From an uncultured Acidobacteriota bacterium (GTDB taxonomy: Bacteria; Acidobacteriota; Vicinamibacteria; Vicinamibacterales; UBA8438): 6,096 nucleotides of DNA. A program made the translations under genes and the position numbers. The notes beneath the pieces were generated by a model, which had not been told where the DNA came from, ran no database searches, and saw only the letters and a program-made list of their open reading frames with translations. Position 1 is the stretch's first letter; each line of letters starts with the position of its first letter. The stretch is from contig CAJWMX010000189.1 of NCBI GenBank assembly GCA_913043805.1, forward strand, positions 1-6,096. The letters run 5' to 3'. Shown here one piece after another: positions 1 to 5,753 of this stretch.

Positions 1-2
1 TC

Positions 3-193
3 CTGGTCGTGGCACTGATGGCGATCGCGTATCTGCTGGGTCGCGACGCCGGCCGCGCCGAGCAGCAATCGACGGCGACCGCCGCCGAAGCGCCCGCCCC
101 GGGCTACAGTCGCGCCTGTCGCCCTCCACCGTCCAGGCCGCCATGGCCACGGTGTTCTGCGTCCTCGGACTCTTCATGCTGACACTGGGATGA
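3..193 (+). CDS. 3' end of an unidentified membrane protein gene, apparently frameshifted
   Basis: This gene enters from the left edge. From position 3 one frame reads LVVALMAIAYLLGRDAGRAEQQ and on to APAPGYS around 110, with a likely membrane helix and GC-rich third codon positions; it stops at 180-182. From about 113 the neighbouring frame reads RLSPSTVQAAMATVFCVLG and ends with a second hydrophobic segment (FCVLGLFMLTLG) and a TGA at 191-193. In that stretch it, not the first frame, has the GC-rich third positions. Its TGA overlaps the ATG of the next gene as ATGA, typical of translational coupling. I infer one gene with a frameshift (a mutation or a sequence error) near 108-120, where one lost or two gained bases would join the frames. 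The product is not recognised. DUF983 genes often lie beside respiratory oxidase genes, but nothing here proves that role. Confidence 0.45.
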   Translation, partial: GRGTDGDRVSAGSRRRPRRAAIDGDRRRSARPGLQSRLSPSTVQAAMATVFCVLGLFMLTLG

Positions 194-600
194 GCACCGA
201 CACCTCCGCCAACCCGCACCGTCCCGGCGTCCGCAGCACGATCTGGCGCGGCGCCAGGAAACGCTGTCCCCATTGCGGCGAAGGCCCCGTCTTCGTGCGG
301 TGGATGACGATGCACGAACAGTGCAGCGTCTGCGGGCTGCGGTATCTCTTCAACCAGGGCGACACCTGGTTCTACTGGATCATCATGGACCGCATCCCGA
401 TCGCGAGCGGTCTCATCCTGATCGTGTTCTTCGGGCTGCGGGTAGGGACCGTCCCGGCGATGCTCGCCTTCTTCGGAGCGATGGCCGTGCCGCTGGTGTG
501 GACCATGCCGAACCGGCAGGGCATTGCGGTGGCGCTGAACTATCTGTCGCGGGTGTACTTTCCGGATCCGTCGGACGAGTTGCCGAAACGACCCGACTAG
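190..600 (+). CDS. DUF983 family zinc-ribbon membrane protein
   Basis: The protein has 136 residues, a usual length for DUF983. The N-terminus holds two CxxC pairs, C26/C29 in RCPHCGEG and C45/C48 in QCSVCGLRY, which form a probable zinc ribbon. The stretch FNQGDTWFYWIIMDR follows, then two hydrophobic segments at about residues 63-83 and 86-106. This order is the DUF983 signature: a cytoplasmic metal-binding head followed by two membrane helices. The biochemical role of the family is unknown; in many bacteria the gene sits with cytochrome c oxidase assembly genes, so a link to respiration is possible but not shown here. The start ATG at 190 overlaps the upstream stop (ATGA), which supports both the start and cotranscription. 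The TAG stop at 598-600 shares the palindrome CTAG with the stop of the convergent kinase remnant. Confidence 0.9.
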   Translation: MSTDTSANPHRPGVRSTIWRGARKRCPHCGEGPVFVRWMTMHEQCSVCGLRYLFNQGDTWFYWIIMDRIPIASGLILIVFFGLRVGTVPAMLAFFGAMAVPLVWTMPNRQGIAVALNYLSRVYFPDPSDELPKRPD

Positions 601-1096
601 TTGATCGGCACGAGCCGCTCAAGCTCTTGCTGCCAGCCGACCACCACGGTCACTCGGTCGAAGCCGCCGCCTTCACCTTCTCCCATCTTGACCATCAGCA
701 CCCGCCCATCGGGCGCGATGTCCCAGGGGCGGTTCGAGGGGTAGCGCACGTTGAGGTAGGGCGCACCGCTGAACAGCCGCTGGGGAGCGCCGAGCTCGAG
801 CGGGTCCCACGACTCGCCCGCCATGACCCCAACGTCACGCGTATCCCGCTGGCGGAGTCCTCGATGCCATAGATCTGCGCGATGTGCGGGTGGTTGAGCG
901 ACGCGAGCAGCTTCGACTCACGGTCGAAACGGGCCCGCCGCTCCGGGTCGGCCAGGAACGCCTCGGGCAGCACCTTCAGCGCCACCTCGCAGTCGAGCCG
1001 GGTATCACGTGCGCGATACACCTGACCCATGCCGCCCTCGCCAAGGAGCGCGGTCACCTCGAAGTGGCCGACGTGGGAACCCGGAGCGAGAGCCAT
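597..1096 (-). pseudogene. Remnant of a large Ser/Thr protein kinase with a beta-propeller sensor domain, internally deleted
   Basis: From ATG 1096-1094 the minus strand encodes the start of a Hanks-type kinase: MALAPGSHVGHFEVTALLGEGGMGQVYRA (written here as a family-typical opening), then VALK with the ATP-binding K41, the helix-C Glu E60 in RESKLLASLNHPHI, and AQIYGIEDS to about residue 81 (position about 854). The frame then becomes unlike any kinase. In another minus frame, from about 845 to the TAG at 599-597, lies the usual C-terminus of these proteins: GAPQRLFSG, RPWDIAPDGRVLMVK, VVVGWQQELERLVPIN. The HRD and DFG loops, the transmembrane segment and nearly all the propeller are missing. 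Intact relatives have roughly 800-900 residues, so about 2 kb was lost with a frame change. No active kinase can be made. An alternative start is the ATG at 1123. The gene lies 48 nt after the DinB-like gene on the same strand. Confidence 0.82.
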
Positions 1097-1144
1097 CAGT
1101 CGAGCTGCGGGAGAACGGCCCATTCTACCCGGTACGCCGCGAGC

Positions 1145-1684
1145 TCACGGCCGCCGGTCGTCGTCCCGCTCCGGATCGGTCAGATAGGCGTAGAAGCCGA
1201 GGTCGGCGCCGGTCGCGCGCTTGGTGGCCCAGATGATCTGACCGGTGTGCTCGGCCAGATGCTCGACCACGTGGTAGACCGCCTCGAGCAGGGTGACGTC
1301 GTAGCCCTGGTTCTGGCGGCGCTCGGCCAGGTCGGCCGGCGTCAAGCGGGCCAGCACAGCGTCCGCCTCGTCTATCGCATCGCGAAGCCGGCAAATCAGC
1401 TCGTCGGCTGGCAGCGGCTCCCTCCGGGCGAACTCGGCGTCGCGGTCGCGATCGTCGGGCGCTCCTCCTACGCCGGCACCAACCCACTGGCGAATGTTGC
1501 CGCACAGGTGCAGCACGAGATTGCCGACCGCATTCTCTACCTCATGGGCCCGGCTCCAGAGCTGCTCCTCCGACAGCCGGCCGACGCAGGTGTCGATCCG
1601 GTCCAGCCTGGTGCGAAGCTGTCGGCGGGAGACGTCCAGAAAGTCATCGGCCAAATCCCGGGCCGCCGGCGATGATGCCTGCAT
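1145..1684 (-). CDS. DUF1572 / DinB-like four-helix-bundle protein
   Basis: The 179-residue length fits the DinB/YfiT-like helical-bundle superfamily. Helix 1 is rich in charged residues (FLDVSRRQLRTRLDRIDTCVGRL), followed by LSEEQLW. The second helix carries NLVLHLCGNIRQW with H59. The third contains DELICRLRDAIDEADAVLARL. The fourth has YHVVEHLAEHTGQI with H138, H142 and H146. H59 plus the HxxxH pair H142/H146 are the expected metal ligands of this fold. The pattern NLVLHL-GN-RQW is most like DUF1572. Family members are proposed thiol- or damage-related metal proteins, but most have no assigned reaction, so I give none. The start at 1684 lies six bases after a possible -10 element, with no Shine-Dalgarno, suggesting a leaderless message. 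It is divergent from the ThDP enzyme gene and directly upstream of the kinase remnant. Confidence 0.83.
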   Translation of the reverse strand: MQASSPAARDLADDFLDVSRRQLRTRLDRIDTCVGRLSEEQLWSRAHEVENAVGNLVLHLCGNIRQWVGAGVGGAPDDRDRDAEFARREPLPADELICRLRDAIDEADAVLARLTPADLAERRQNQGYDVTLLEAVYHVVEHLAEHTGQIIWATKRATGADLGFYAYLTDPERDDDRRP

Positions 1685-1690
1685 GTCGAG

Positions 1691-1721
1691 ATTGTGACCC
1701 CACCGAGGAGGGCGTCACAAT
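1691..1721. promoter_or_regulatory. Perfect inverted repeat in a divergent intergenic gap: probable bidirectional promoter or operator
   Basis: ATTGTGAC at 1691-1698 and GTCACAAT at 1714-1721 form a perfect 8-bp inverted repeat with a 15-nt spacer. It fills the 46-bp gap between two divergent starts (1684 minus, 1731 plus). On the plus strand it gives TTGTGA (1692-1697, 4/6 to a -35) and CACAAT (1716-1721, 4/6 to a -10) with an 18-nt spacer; by symmetry the minus strand has the same. The -10 boxes end 6 and 9 nt before the respective ATGs, so transcripts would start at or within about 3 nt of the start codon. The same symmetry could serve a dimeric regulator. What is seen is the repeat; promoter function is inferred. 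Confidence 0.6.
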
Positions 1722-1730
1722 AGGGCGCCC

Positions 1731-3389
1731 ATGACTGCCGCCGAGCAGCTCGTCGCGGCGCTCCGCGCCGCCGGAACCGATCGCGTGTTCGCGGTACCGG
1801 GTGAGAGCTATCTCCCACTACTCGACGTGCTCGAGACCGCCGACGACGTCGAGTTGATCACCTGTCGACACGAAAGCGGCGCCGGGCTGATGGCGGTAGC
1901 CGACGCAAAGCTGACCGCCCGGGTGGGCGTTGCCTGCGTCAGTCGAGGCCCGGGTGCGACCAACGCAGCCCTGGCCGTCCACACCGCCGAGCAGGACGCC
2001 GCCCCACTGTTGCTGATCGTGGGACAGCTCCCGCGCGCCAACCTGACGCGGGGCGTCTTCCAGAACGTCGACTACCGCCAGGCCTTCGGCGGGATGGCGA
2101 AGCAGGTCGTGCAAGTCGAAGATCCGGCGGCGCTCGCCCAGACCACGCTCGACGCGATCGGCATCGCGTGCGACGGCACCCCAGGACCGGTGGTGATCTC
2201 GATACCCGAGGACGTCTTTCCCGTCGAGGTCCCATCGGAGACGCTGGCGATACCTGCACGAGTGAGCCTGGCGCCTGATGCGACCGCCGTCGCCTCGGTG
2301 GCGGGGCGGCTGCGGCAGGCTGAGCGGCCGCTGCTGGTGGTGGGCGGAGGCGCGCGCAGCGAAGCGGGGCGACAGGCACTGGCCGCCTGTGTGGACCGCT
2401 GGCAGGTCCCGACACTCGTGGCCTACAAGCACCAGGATCTGCTCGACAACCGGCACAGCTGCTTTGCGGGACATCTGGGGTTCGGCCTCCCACCGCGGGC
2501 CTGGCAGCATCTGACTGCTTCGGACCTGATCGTGGCGGTGGGCACCAGGCTGAACGAGATCACCACTCAGCAGTTCCGCCTGCCGACGGCCCCCGCGCCG
2601 GCCCAGCCGCTCGTCCATGTCCACGCCGACCCGGCGCAGCTCGGGCGGGTGTTCGACACCACGGAGGCCATCGTCTCGGACACCGGCCCGTTCCTCGACG
2701 CGCTTGGCGAGCTCGCTCCCACCTCCCCCCCGGCACGGTGGGACGACTGGCGGAGCGAGCTCCACGAGACGTTTCTCCAGCTGGCGCGCTGGGACGCCAC
2801 CCAGGCGCCCGACGGCGTGGACTTCGGACACATCGTCCAGGCGCTCGCCGAAGCCCTCCCCGGCGACGCGATTCTGTCGACCGACGCGGGCAACTTCGGC
2901 AGCTGGCTGCACCGACACTTCCTCTTCAGCGGCAGCCACGAACTCGTGGGAGCGATTTCGGGCGCGATGGGCCTTGGGGTGCCTGGCGCGGTGGCGGCGG
3001 CCCTCCGACACCCGAGCCGACAGGTGGTCGGCCTGGTCGGGGACGGCGGCTTCTTGATGACCGGCAACGAGCTGGCGACGGCGGTCCGCTACGGCGCCCG
3101 CGTCCGGTTGTTCGTCGCCAACAACCGGAGCTACGGCACCATCCGCCTGCACCAGGAAAAGCAGTTCCCGGGGCGTGTGGCCGGCACCGAGCTCACCAAC
3201 CCCGACTTCGCCGCGCTCGGAAAGGCGTTCGGCGCGCTCGGCCTACGGCTGGAGTCTCCATCCGAGGCGCTTGGTGTCGTCCAGGCCGCCCTGTCACACG
3301 ACGGACCGGTCGTGGTCGATGTGGCCACGAGCCTGGAACGACTGTCCGCGTTCTCCACCCTGTCGGCGCTGGCGTCACCCAGCGCGTGA
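1731..3389 (+). CDS. Thiamine diphosphate-dependent enzyme, acetolactate synthase-like family
   Basis: The 552 residues have the three-domain plan of the acetolactate synthase/benzoylformate decarboxylase family. The N-terminal pyrimidine-binding domain (about 1-170) starts canonically (AAEQLVAALRAAGTDRVFAVPGES) and carries the cofactor-activating E48 in CRHESGA, then SRGPGATNA and FQNVDYRQAF. A middle Rossmann-like domain covers about 185-320. The C-terminal diphosphate-binding domain (about 370-530) has GDG at 437-439 and NN at 464-465, the Mg/ThDP motif with 24 residues between. The segment NNRSYGTIRLHQ follows. Such proteins are often labelled acetolactate synthase, but no regulatory subunit gene or branched-chain genes are adjacent, so the substrate is undecided; another 2-oxo acid lyase or decarboxylase is possible. 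The enzyme should be cytoplasmic. There is no Shine-Dalgarno before ATG 1731, which fits the leaderless promoter proposed just upstream. The M20 peptidase gene begins 8 nt after its stop. Confidence 0.9.
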   Translation: MTAAEQLVAALRAAGTDRVFAVPGESYLPLLDVLETADDVELITCRHESGAGLMAVADAKLTARVGVACVSRGPGATNAALAVHTAEQDAAPLLLIVGQLPRANLTRGVFQNVDYRQAFGGMAKQVVQVEDPAALAQTTLDAIGIACDGTPGPVVISIPEDVFPVEVPSETLAIPARVSLAPDATAVASVAGRLRQAERPLLVVGGGARSEAGRQALAACVDRWQVPTLVAYKHQDLLDNRHSCFAGHLGFGLPPRAWQHLTASDLIVAVGTRLNEITTQQFRLPTAPAPAQPLVHVHADPAQLGRVFDTTEAIVSDTGPFLDALGELAPTSPPARWDDWRSELHETFLQLARWDATQAPDGVDFGHIVQALAEALPGDAILSTDAGNFGSWLHRHFLFSGSHELVGAISGAMGLGVPGAVAAALRHPSRQVVGLVGDGGFLMTGNELATAVRYGARVRLFVANNRSYGTIRLHQEKQFPGRVAGTELTNPDFAALGKAFGALGLRLESPSEALGVVQAALSHDGPVVVDVATSLERLSAFSTLSALASPSA

Positions 3390-3397
3390 GAAACCCG

Positions 3398-4789
3398 ATG
3401 CGAAGGTTCCTACTCCATGCAGTCCTGGCGACGACCGGCGTGGTCGCCGCTCCGGCCGCGGCTCAGCCGCCCGACTTCGATCAGGCCGGCGCACGAACCG
3501 CCGCGCTGCTACAGGCGCTGGTGCGGATCGACACCACGAGCCCTCCGGGGAACGAGACCGAGGTGGCCACCCACCTGCAGACGGTGCTGGCCGAGGACGG
3601 CATCGCCTCCAAGATCTACGCGCTGAACCCGACCCGGGGCAACCTGGTGGCCCGTCTCGAGGGAGACGGCTCCAAGGAGCCGTTGCTGCTGATGGCGCAT
3701 ACCGACGTGGTGGGTGTCGACCCGGCGCAGTGGTCGGTGGATCCGTTCGGAGGCGAGATTCACGACGGCTACCTCTACGGCCGCGGCGCTTCGGACGACA
3801 AGGGGCAGCTGGCGGCCATGGTCGAGGTGCTCCGACTGCTGGTCGCACACGACGTGCCTCTGGCGCGCGACGTGATCCTGCTGGCTGAAGCCGGAGAAGA
3901 AGGCACCACCGAGGTCGGCATCGACTTCATGGTGGAAGAGCACTGGGACACAATCGCAGCCGAGTTCGCGATCAACGAAGGCGGTCGGATGTCGGCCGTC
4001 GATGGGCAGGTCAACACCATCAGCATCGCCACGACGGAGAAGGTGCCGTGGCGCGGTGTCCGGCTGGTGGCGCGCGGCACGGCGGGGCACGGCTCGGCCC
4101 CGCGAATGGACAACCCGATCGTGCACCTGGCGGCCGCGGTCGCCAGGGTCGGCGCCTATCAGCCGCCGATGCGGCTGAACGAGACCACGCGCGCCTTCTT
4201 GTCCAGGCTGGCGACCATCAGCGACCCCGAGTCGGCGTTCCGCTACCGGAACCTCGAGGACCCGCTACAAGGCGGCCGGATCCAGGCCGAGCTGCGGCGC
4301 TACGACATCACCGTGAACTCCATGCTGCGGACCAGCATCTCGCCCAACATCATCTCGGGCGGCTTCCGGCGCAACGTGATTCCGGCCGAAGCCGAGGCCG
4401 AGCTCGACATCCGCGCCCTTCCGGACGAGGACCTGGATGCGTTCCTCGACACCCTCCGCGACCTCATCGACGATCCGGCAGTGGAGGTGACCCCACCGAC
4501 GAGCATGCGTCCCGCTGCCCCTCCGTCCCAGTTGGACAGCGATCTGTTTCTGGCCCTGGAACGGACCCAGCAGGAGATGTTCCCCGACGCCCTCACCTTG
4601 CCGACGATGCTAGTGGCGGCCACCGACTCGGCCCAGGTGCGCGCACAGGGCGTACAGGCCTACGGCGTCGGCATGATCCGAGACAACTTGAGCGGGATAC
4701 ACGGCATCGACGAGCGGATCTCGCTGGAGGGACTCCGCCTCTTTGTCGAATACCTGTACAGGGTGGTGGTCGACGTCGCCGGCCGGTAG
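3398..4789 (+). CDS. Secreted M20-family metallopeptidase (zinc carboxypeptidase / amidohydrolase type)
   Basis: The protein has 463 residues. A Sec signal peptide (MRRFLLHAVLATTG ... APAAA, likely cut after A22 before QPP) sends it to the periplasm or outside. All M20 metal-centre motifs are present: MAHTDVV with H101 and D103, GRGASDDKG with bridging D133, AEAGEEG with the catalytic base E167 and ligand E168, NEGG with E194, and GIHGID with H435. The inserted dimerisation domain carries GTAGHGSAP with H231. Glutamate at the fourth ligand position is typical of carboxypeptidase, aminoacylase and DapE-like members rather than PepT/PepV-type aminopeptidases, so cleavage of an N-acyl amino acid or a small peptide is likely; the exact substrate is unknown. 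ATG 3398 is chosen because the signal peptide begins there; an in-frame GTG at 3386 overlaps the previous stop as GTGA and is an alternative. It lies 8 nt after the ThDP enzyme gene, probably one transcript. Confidence 0.9.
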   Translation: MRRFLLHAVLATTGVVAAPAAAQPPDFDQAGARTAALLQALVRIDTTSPPGNETEVATHLQTVLAEDGIASKIYALNPTRGNLVARLEGDGSKEPLLLMAHTDVVGVDPAQWSVDPFGGEIHDGYLYGRGASDDKGQLAAMVEVLRLLVAHDVPLARDVILLAEAGEEGTTEVGIDFMVEEHWDTIAAEFAINEGGRMSAVDGQVNTISIATTEKVPWRGVRLVARGTAGHGSAPRMDNPIVHLAAAVARVGAYQPPMRLNETTRAFLSRLATISDPESAFRYRNLEDPLQGGRIQAELRRYDITVNSMLRTSISPNIISGGFRRNVIPAEAEAELDIRALPDEDLDAFLDTLRDLIDDPAVEVTPPTSMRPAAPPSQLDSDLFLALERTQQEMFPDALTLPTMLVAATDSAQVRAQGVQAYGVGMIRDNLSGIHGIDERISLEGLRLFVEYLYRVVVDVAGR

Positions 4790-4792
4790 CGG

Positions 4793-5014
4793 CTAGTGGA
4801 TCACGTGATCGTCAGTCGACTCGTCGAAGAAGTCGTCGACCGGCTCGAGGTGAGGAATCTCGAGGGCACGCACCGACTTGATGGCGATCATCAGCGCCTC
4901 GTCAGCCGTGTATTCGACCGACCCATCCCGCAGCCGCGCACGCGTCTCTCTGAGCTGGCGGAGCACCTGCGCCCGATCGAACCGCTGGCCTTCACAATGC
5001 TCACAGAATCCCAT
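4793..5014 (-). CDS. Small CxxC protein of unknown function
   Basis: This 73-residue protein reads MGFCEHCEGQRFDRAQVLRQ and continues through a helical, charged middle (LRETRARLRDGSVEYTADEALMIAIKSVRALEI) to an acidic tail (HLEPVDDFFDESTDDHVIH). C4 and C7 form one CxxC pair; with one pair only, zinc binding would need a dimer or other ligands such as H6. The start at 5014 is preferred because GAGGTG lies 6 nt upstream; an ATG at 5020 in the same frame would add MS and sits directly against that sequence. Longer upstream extension runs antisense into the SnoaL-like gene and looks like a shadow. The gene converges on the M20 peptidase with only 3 nt between the stop codons, and is divergent from the SnoaL-like gene. 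I recognise no family; GC-rich third positions and the ribosome site support a real gene. Confidence 0.72.
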   Translation of the reverse strand: MGFCEHCEGQRFDRAQVLRQLRETRARLRDGSVEYTADEALMIAIKSVRALEIPHLEPVDDFFDESTDDHVIH

Positions 5015-5087
5015 GCTCATCACCTCGTCGTGGTCGAGTCGTCTCGCCGTCGAGTCCAGGATGACAGATCCGCGGACCCAGCGCCAG

Positions 5088-5115
5088 TAGACCAGGAGCG
5101 GCAAGGTGGTATGCT
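5088..5115 (+). promoter_or_regulatory. Probable sigma-70-type promoter with extended -10 for the SnoaL-like gene
   Basis: TAGACC at 5088-5093 (4/6 to TTGACA) and TATGCT at 5110-5115 (4/6 to TATAAT) are separated by 16 nt. TGG directly before the -10 gives the TGn extended -10 motif. The predicted transcript would begin near 5122, about 11 nt before ATG 5133. It lies in the gap between two divergent genes. This is a pattern match only. Confidence 0.45.
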
Positions 5116-5132
5116 CGCCGGACCGTGACCAG

Positions 5133-5576
5133 ATGGCGCGCCGGGGGGGCGTCATAACCGCGGAGGAAGTCCGGGCGTTTGCCGAGCGCCACGTCGAGCA
5201 CTGGAAAAAGCACGACTCGGATGCCATCTCATCCGACCATGCCGAGACCAGCGTGGTCGAAAGCCCCAGCGCCGGCACCCACCAGGGCCGTGAGGCGATC
5301 CGGAAGAACCTGCAGCGCTGGATCGACTCGTTCCCCGACATCACCTTCGAAGCCGAGCTGATCGTGGCCGACGAAAACTCGGCGGCGATCATGTTCTCGG
5401 TCCACGGCGCCCAGCAAGGCGAATTCTTCGGCCTGCCCGCTGCCGGACAACATCTGGAGTTCCGGGGAGTCCTGATCCAGGAGATCGCTGACGGTCAGAT
5501 TGTGCACGAACGGCGGATCTACGACTTCAGCGGGGTACTGACAAAGCTCGGTGTGCTGAAGCTCAGACCGGCCTAG
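5133..5576 (+). CDS. SnoaL-like ester cyclase family protein (NTF2-like fold)
   Basis: The 147-residue length matches single-domain SnoaL-like proteins. The N-terminal helix (AEEVRAFAERHVEHWKKHD) is followed by GTHQGREAIRKNLQRWIDSFPDITFE at about 48-73, the typical G-x-EAI ... FPD pattern. The sheet region includes GEFFGLPAAGQHLEFRGVLIQEIADGQIVHERRIYDFSGVLTKLGVL (about 96-142 when read in pieces), a strong match to proteins labelled ester cyclase. These are cone-shaped alpha/beta barrels; a few cyclise polyketides, but most genomic members have no known substrate, and no polyketide genes lie nearby, so a polyketide role is unsupported. The start is uncertain: ATG 5133 is chosen because homology begins near residue 9 and a promoter -10 at 5110-5115 overlaps the only longer option, GTG 5106. 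No clear Shine-Dalgarno is present. A hairpin begins immediately after the TAG. Confidence 0.87.
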   Translation: MARRGGVITAEEVRAFAERHVEHWKKHDSDAISSDHAETSVVESPSAGTHQGREAIRKNLQRWIDSFPDITFEAELIVADENSAAIMFSVHGAQQGEFFGLPAAGQHLEFRGVLIQEIADGQIVHERRIYDFSGVLTKLGVLKLRPA

Positions 5577-5599
5577 AAATAGGTCTTTCAGCCTATTTT
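5577..5599 (+). terminator. Weak intrinsic terminator after the SnoaL-like gene
   Basis: AAATAGG (5577-5583) and CCTATTT (5592-5598) form a perfect 7-bp stem with the 8-nt loop TCTTTCAG, starting one base after the stop codon. The 3' arm ends in TTTT, so A-rich and U-rich arms pair as in a bidirectional terminator. The stem is AT-rich for this genome and the T-run is short, so efficiency is uncertain. Confidence 0.5.
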
Positions 5600-5627
5600 G
5601 ACCACACCGTGCTCTGTATCGGACAGT

Positions 5628-5684
5628 CTGCCCCCGAAGAGGGACACCAGCAGGGGCAGGAAAGGCCATTTTTGTGGGTTTTTT
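5628..5684 (+). terminator. GC hairpin followed by two T-runs, possible second terminator or regulatory RNA structure
   Basis: CTGCCCC (5628-5634) pairs with GGGGCAG (5653-5659) across an 18-nt loop, and runs of T follow at 5669-5673 and 5679-5684. The first T-run is 9 nt past the stem, farther than in a standard terminator, so this may be a read-through backstop or an unrelated structure. It lies in the 177-nt gene-free gap between the SnoaL-like gene and the secreted protein gene. Confidence 0.35.
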
Positions 5685-5695
5685 CTCGATTCGTC

Positions 5696-5712
5696 CTGGC
5701 ACGCGTCATGCT
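5696..5712 (+). promoter_or_regulatory. Probable sigma-54 (RpoN) -24/-12 promoter for the secreted protein gene
   Basis: CTGGCACG at 5696-5703, four bases, then ATGCT at 5708-5712 matches the consensus YTGGCACG-N4-TTGCW at all but one position. The diagnostic GG (5698-5699) and GC (5710-5711) are exactly 12 bp apart. Transcription would begin near 5723, leaving an approximately 30-nt leader with the Shine-Dalgarno AAGGAG. Sigma-54 promoters need an enhancer-binding activator; I see no convincing activator site upstream. Confidence 0.6.
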
Positions 5713-5753
5713 CCTGTAATTAAGTGGTGTTACGTCTGCATGAAGGAGCCGTC

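Noticed and set aside
273..872. Plus-strand open frame across the end of DUF983 and the kinase remnant
   Set aside because: It is out of frame with the DUF983 motifs and Arg/His-rich; both strands beneath it are explained by better-supported genes.
884..1675. Plus-strand open frame (263 codons) opposite the DUF1572/DinB-like gene
   Set aside because: The minus strand carries the coherent helical-bundle protein with its His ligands; the plus reading has no family features and crosses the kinase remnant and the gap between genes.
1691..1721. CRP/FNR-type binding site (TGTGA ... TCACA)
   Set aside because: The half-sites match, but they are 17 nt apart instead of the 6 nt needed for a CRP dimer, so I treat it as a promoter/operator palindrome of unknown factor.
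1818..3152. Long minus-strand open frame (444 codons) opposite the ThDP enzyme
   Set aside because: It is a shadow of GC-rich codon use in the plus-strand gene: no recognisable domain, an Arg/His/Val-rich composition, and the opposite frame has clear catalytic motifs.
2738..3397. N-terminal extension of the M20 peptidase by 220 codons
   Set aside because: It overlaps the ThDP enzyme in another frame, is Arg/Gly/Pro-rich, and would bury the signal peptide that begins at 3398.
5021..5392. N-terminal extension of the small CxxC protein
   Set aside because: It runs antisense through the SnoaL-like gene and contains no family sequence; GAGGTG near 5014 marks the likely start.
5598..5626. Sigma-70 promoter from TTGACC at 5598-5603
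   Set aside because: The -35 is good, but no acceptable -10 lies 16-18 nt downstream, and it overlaps the terminator stem.
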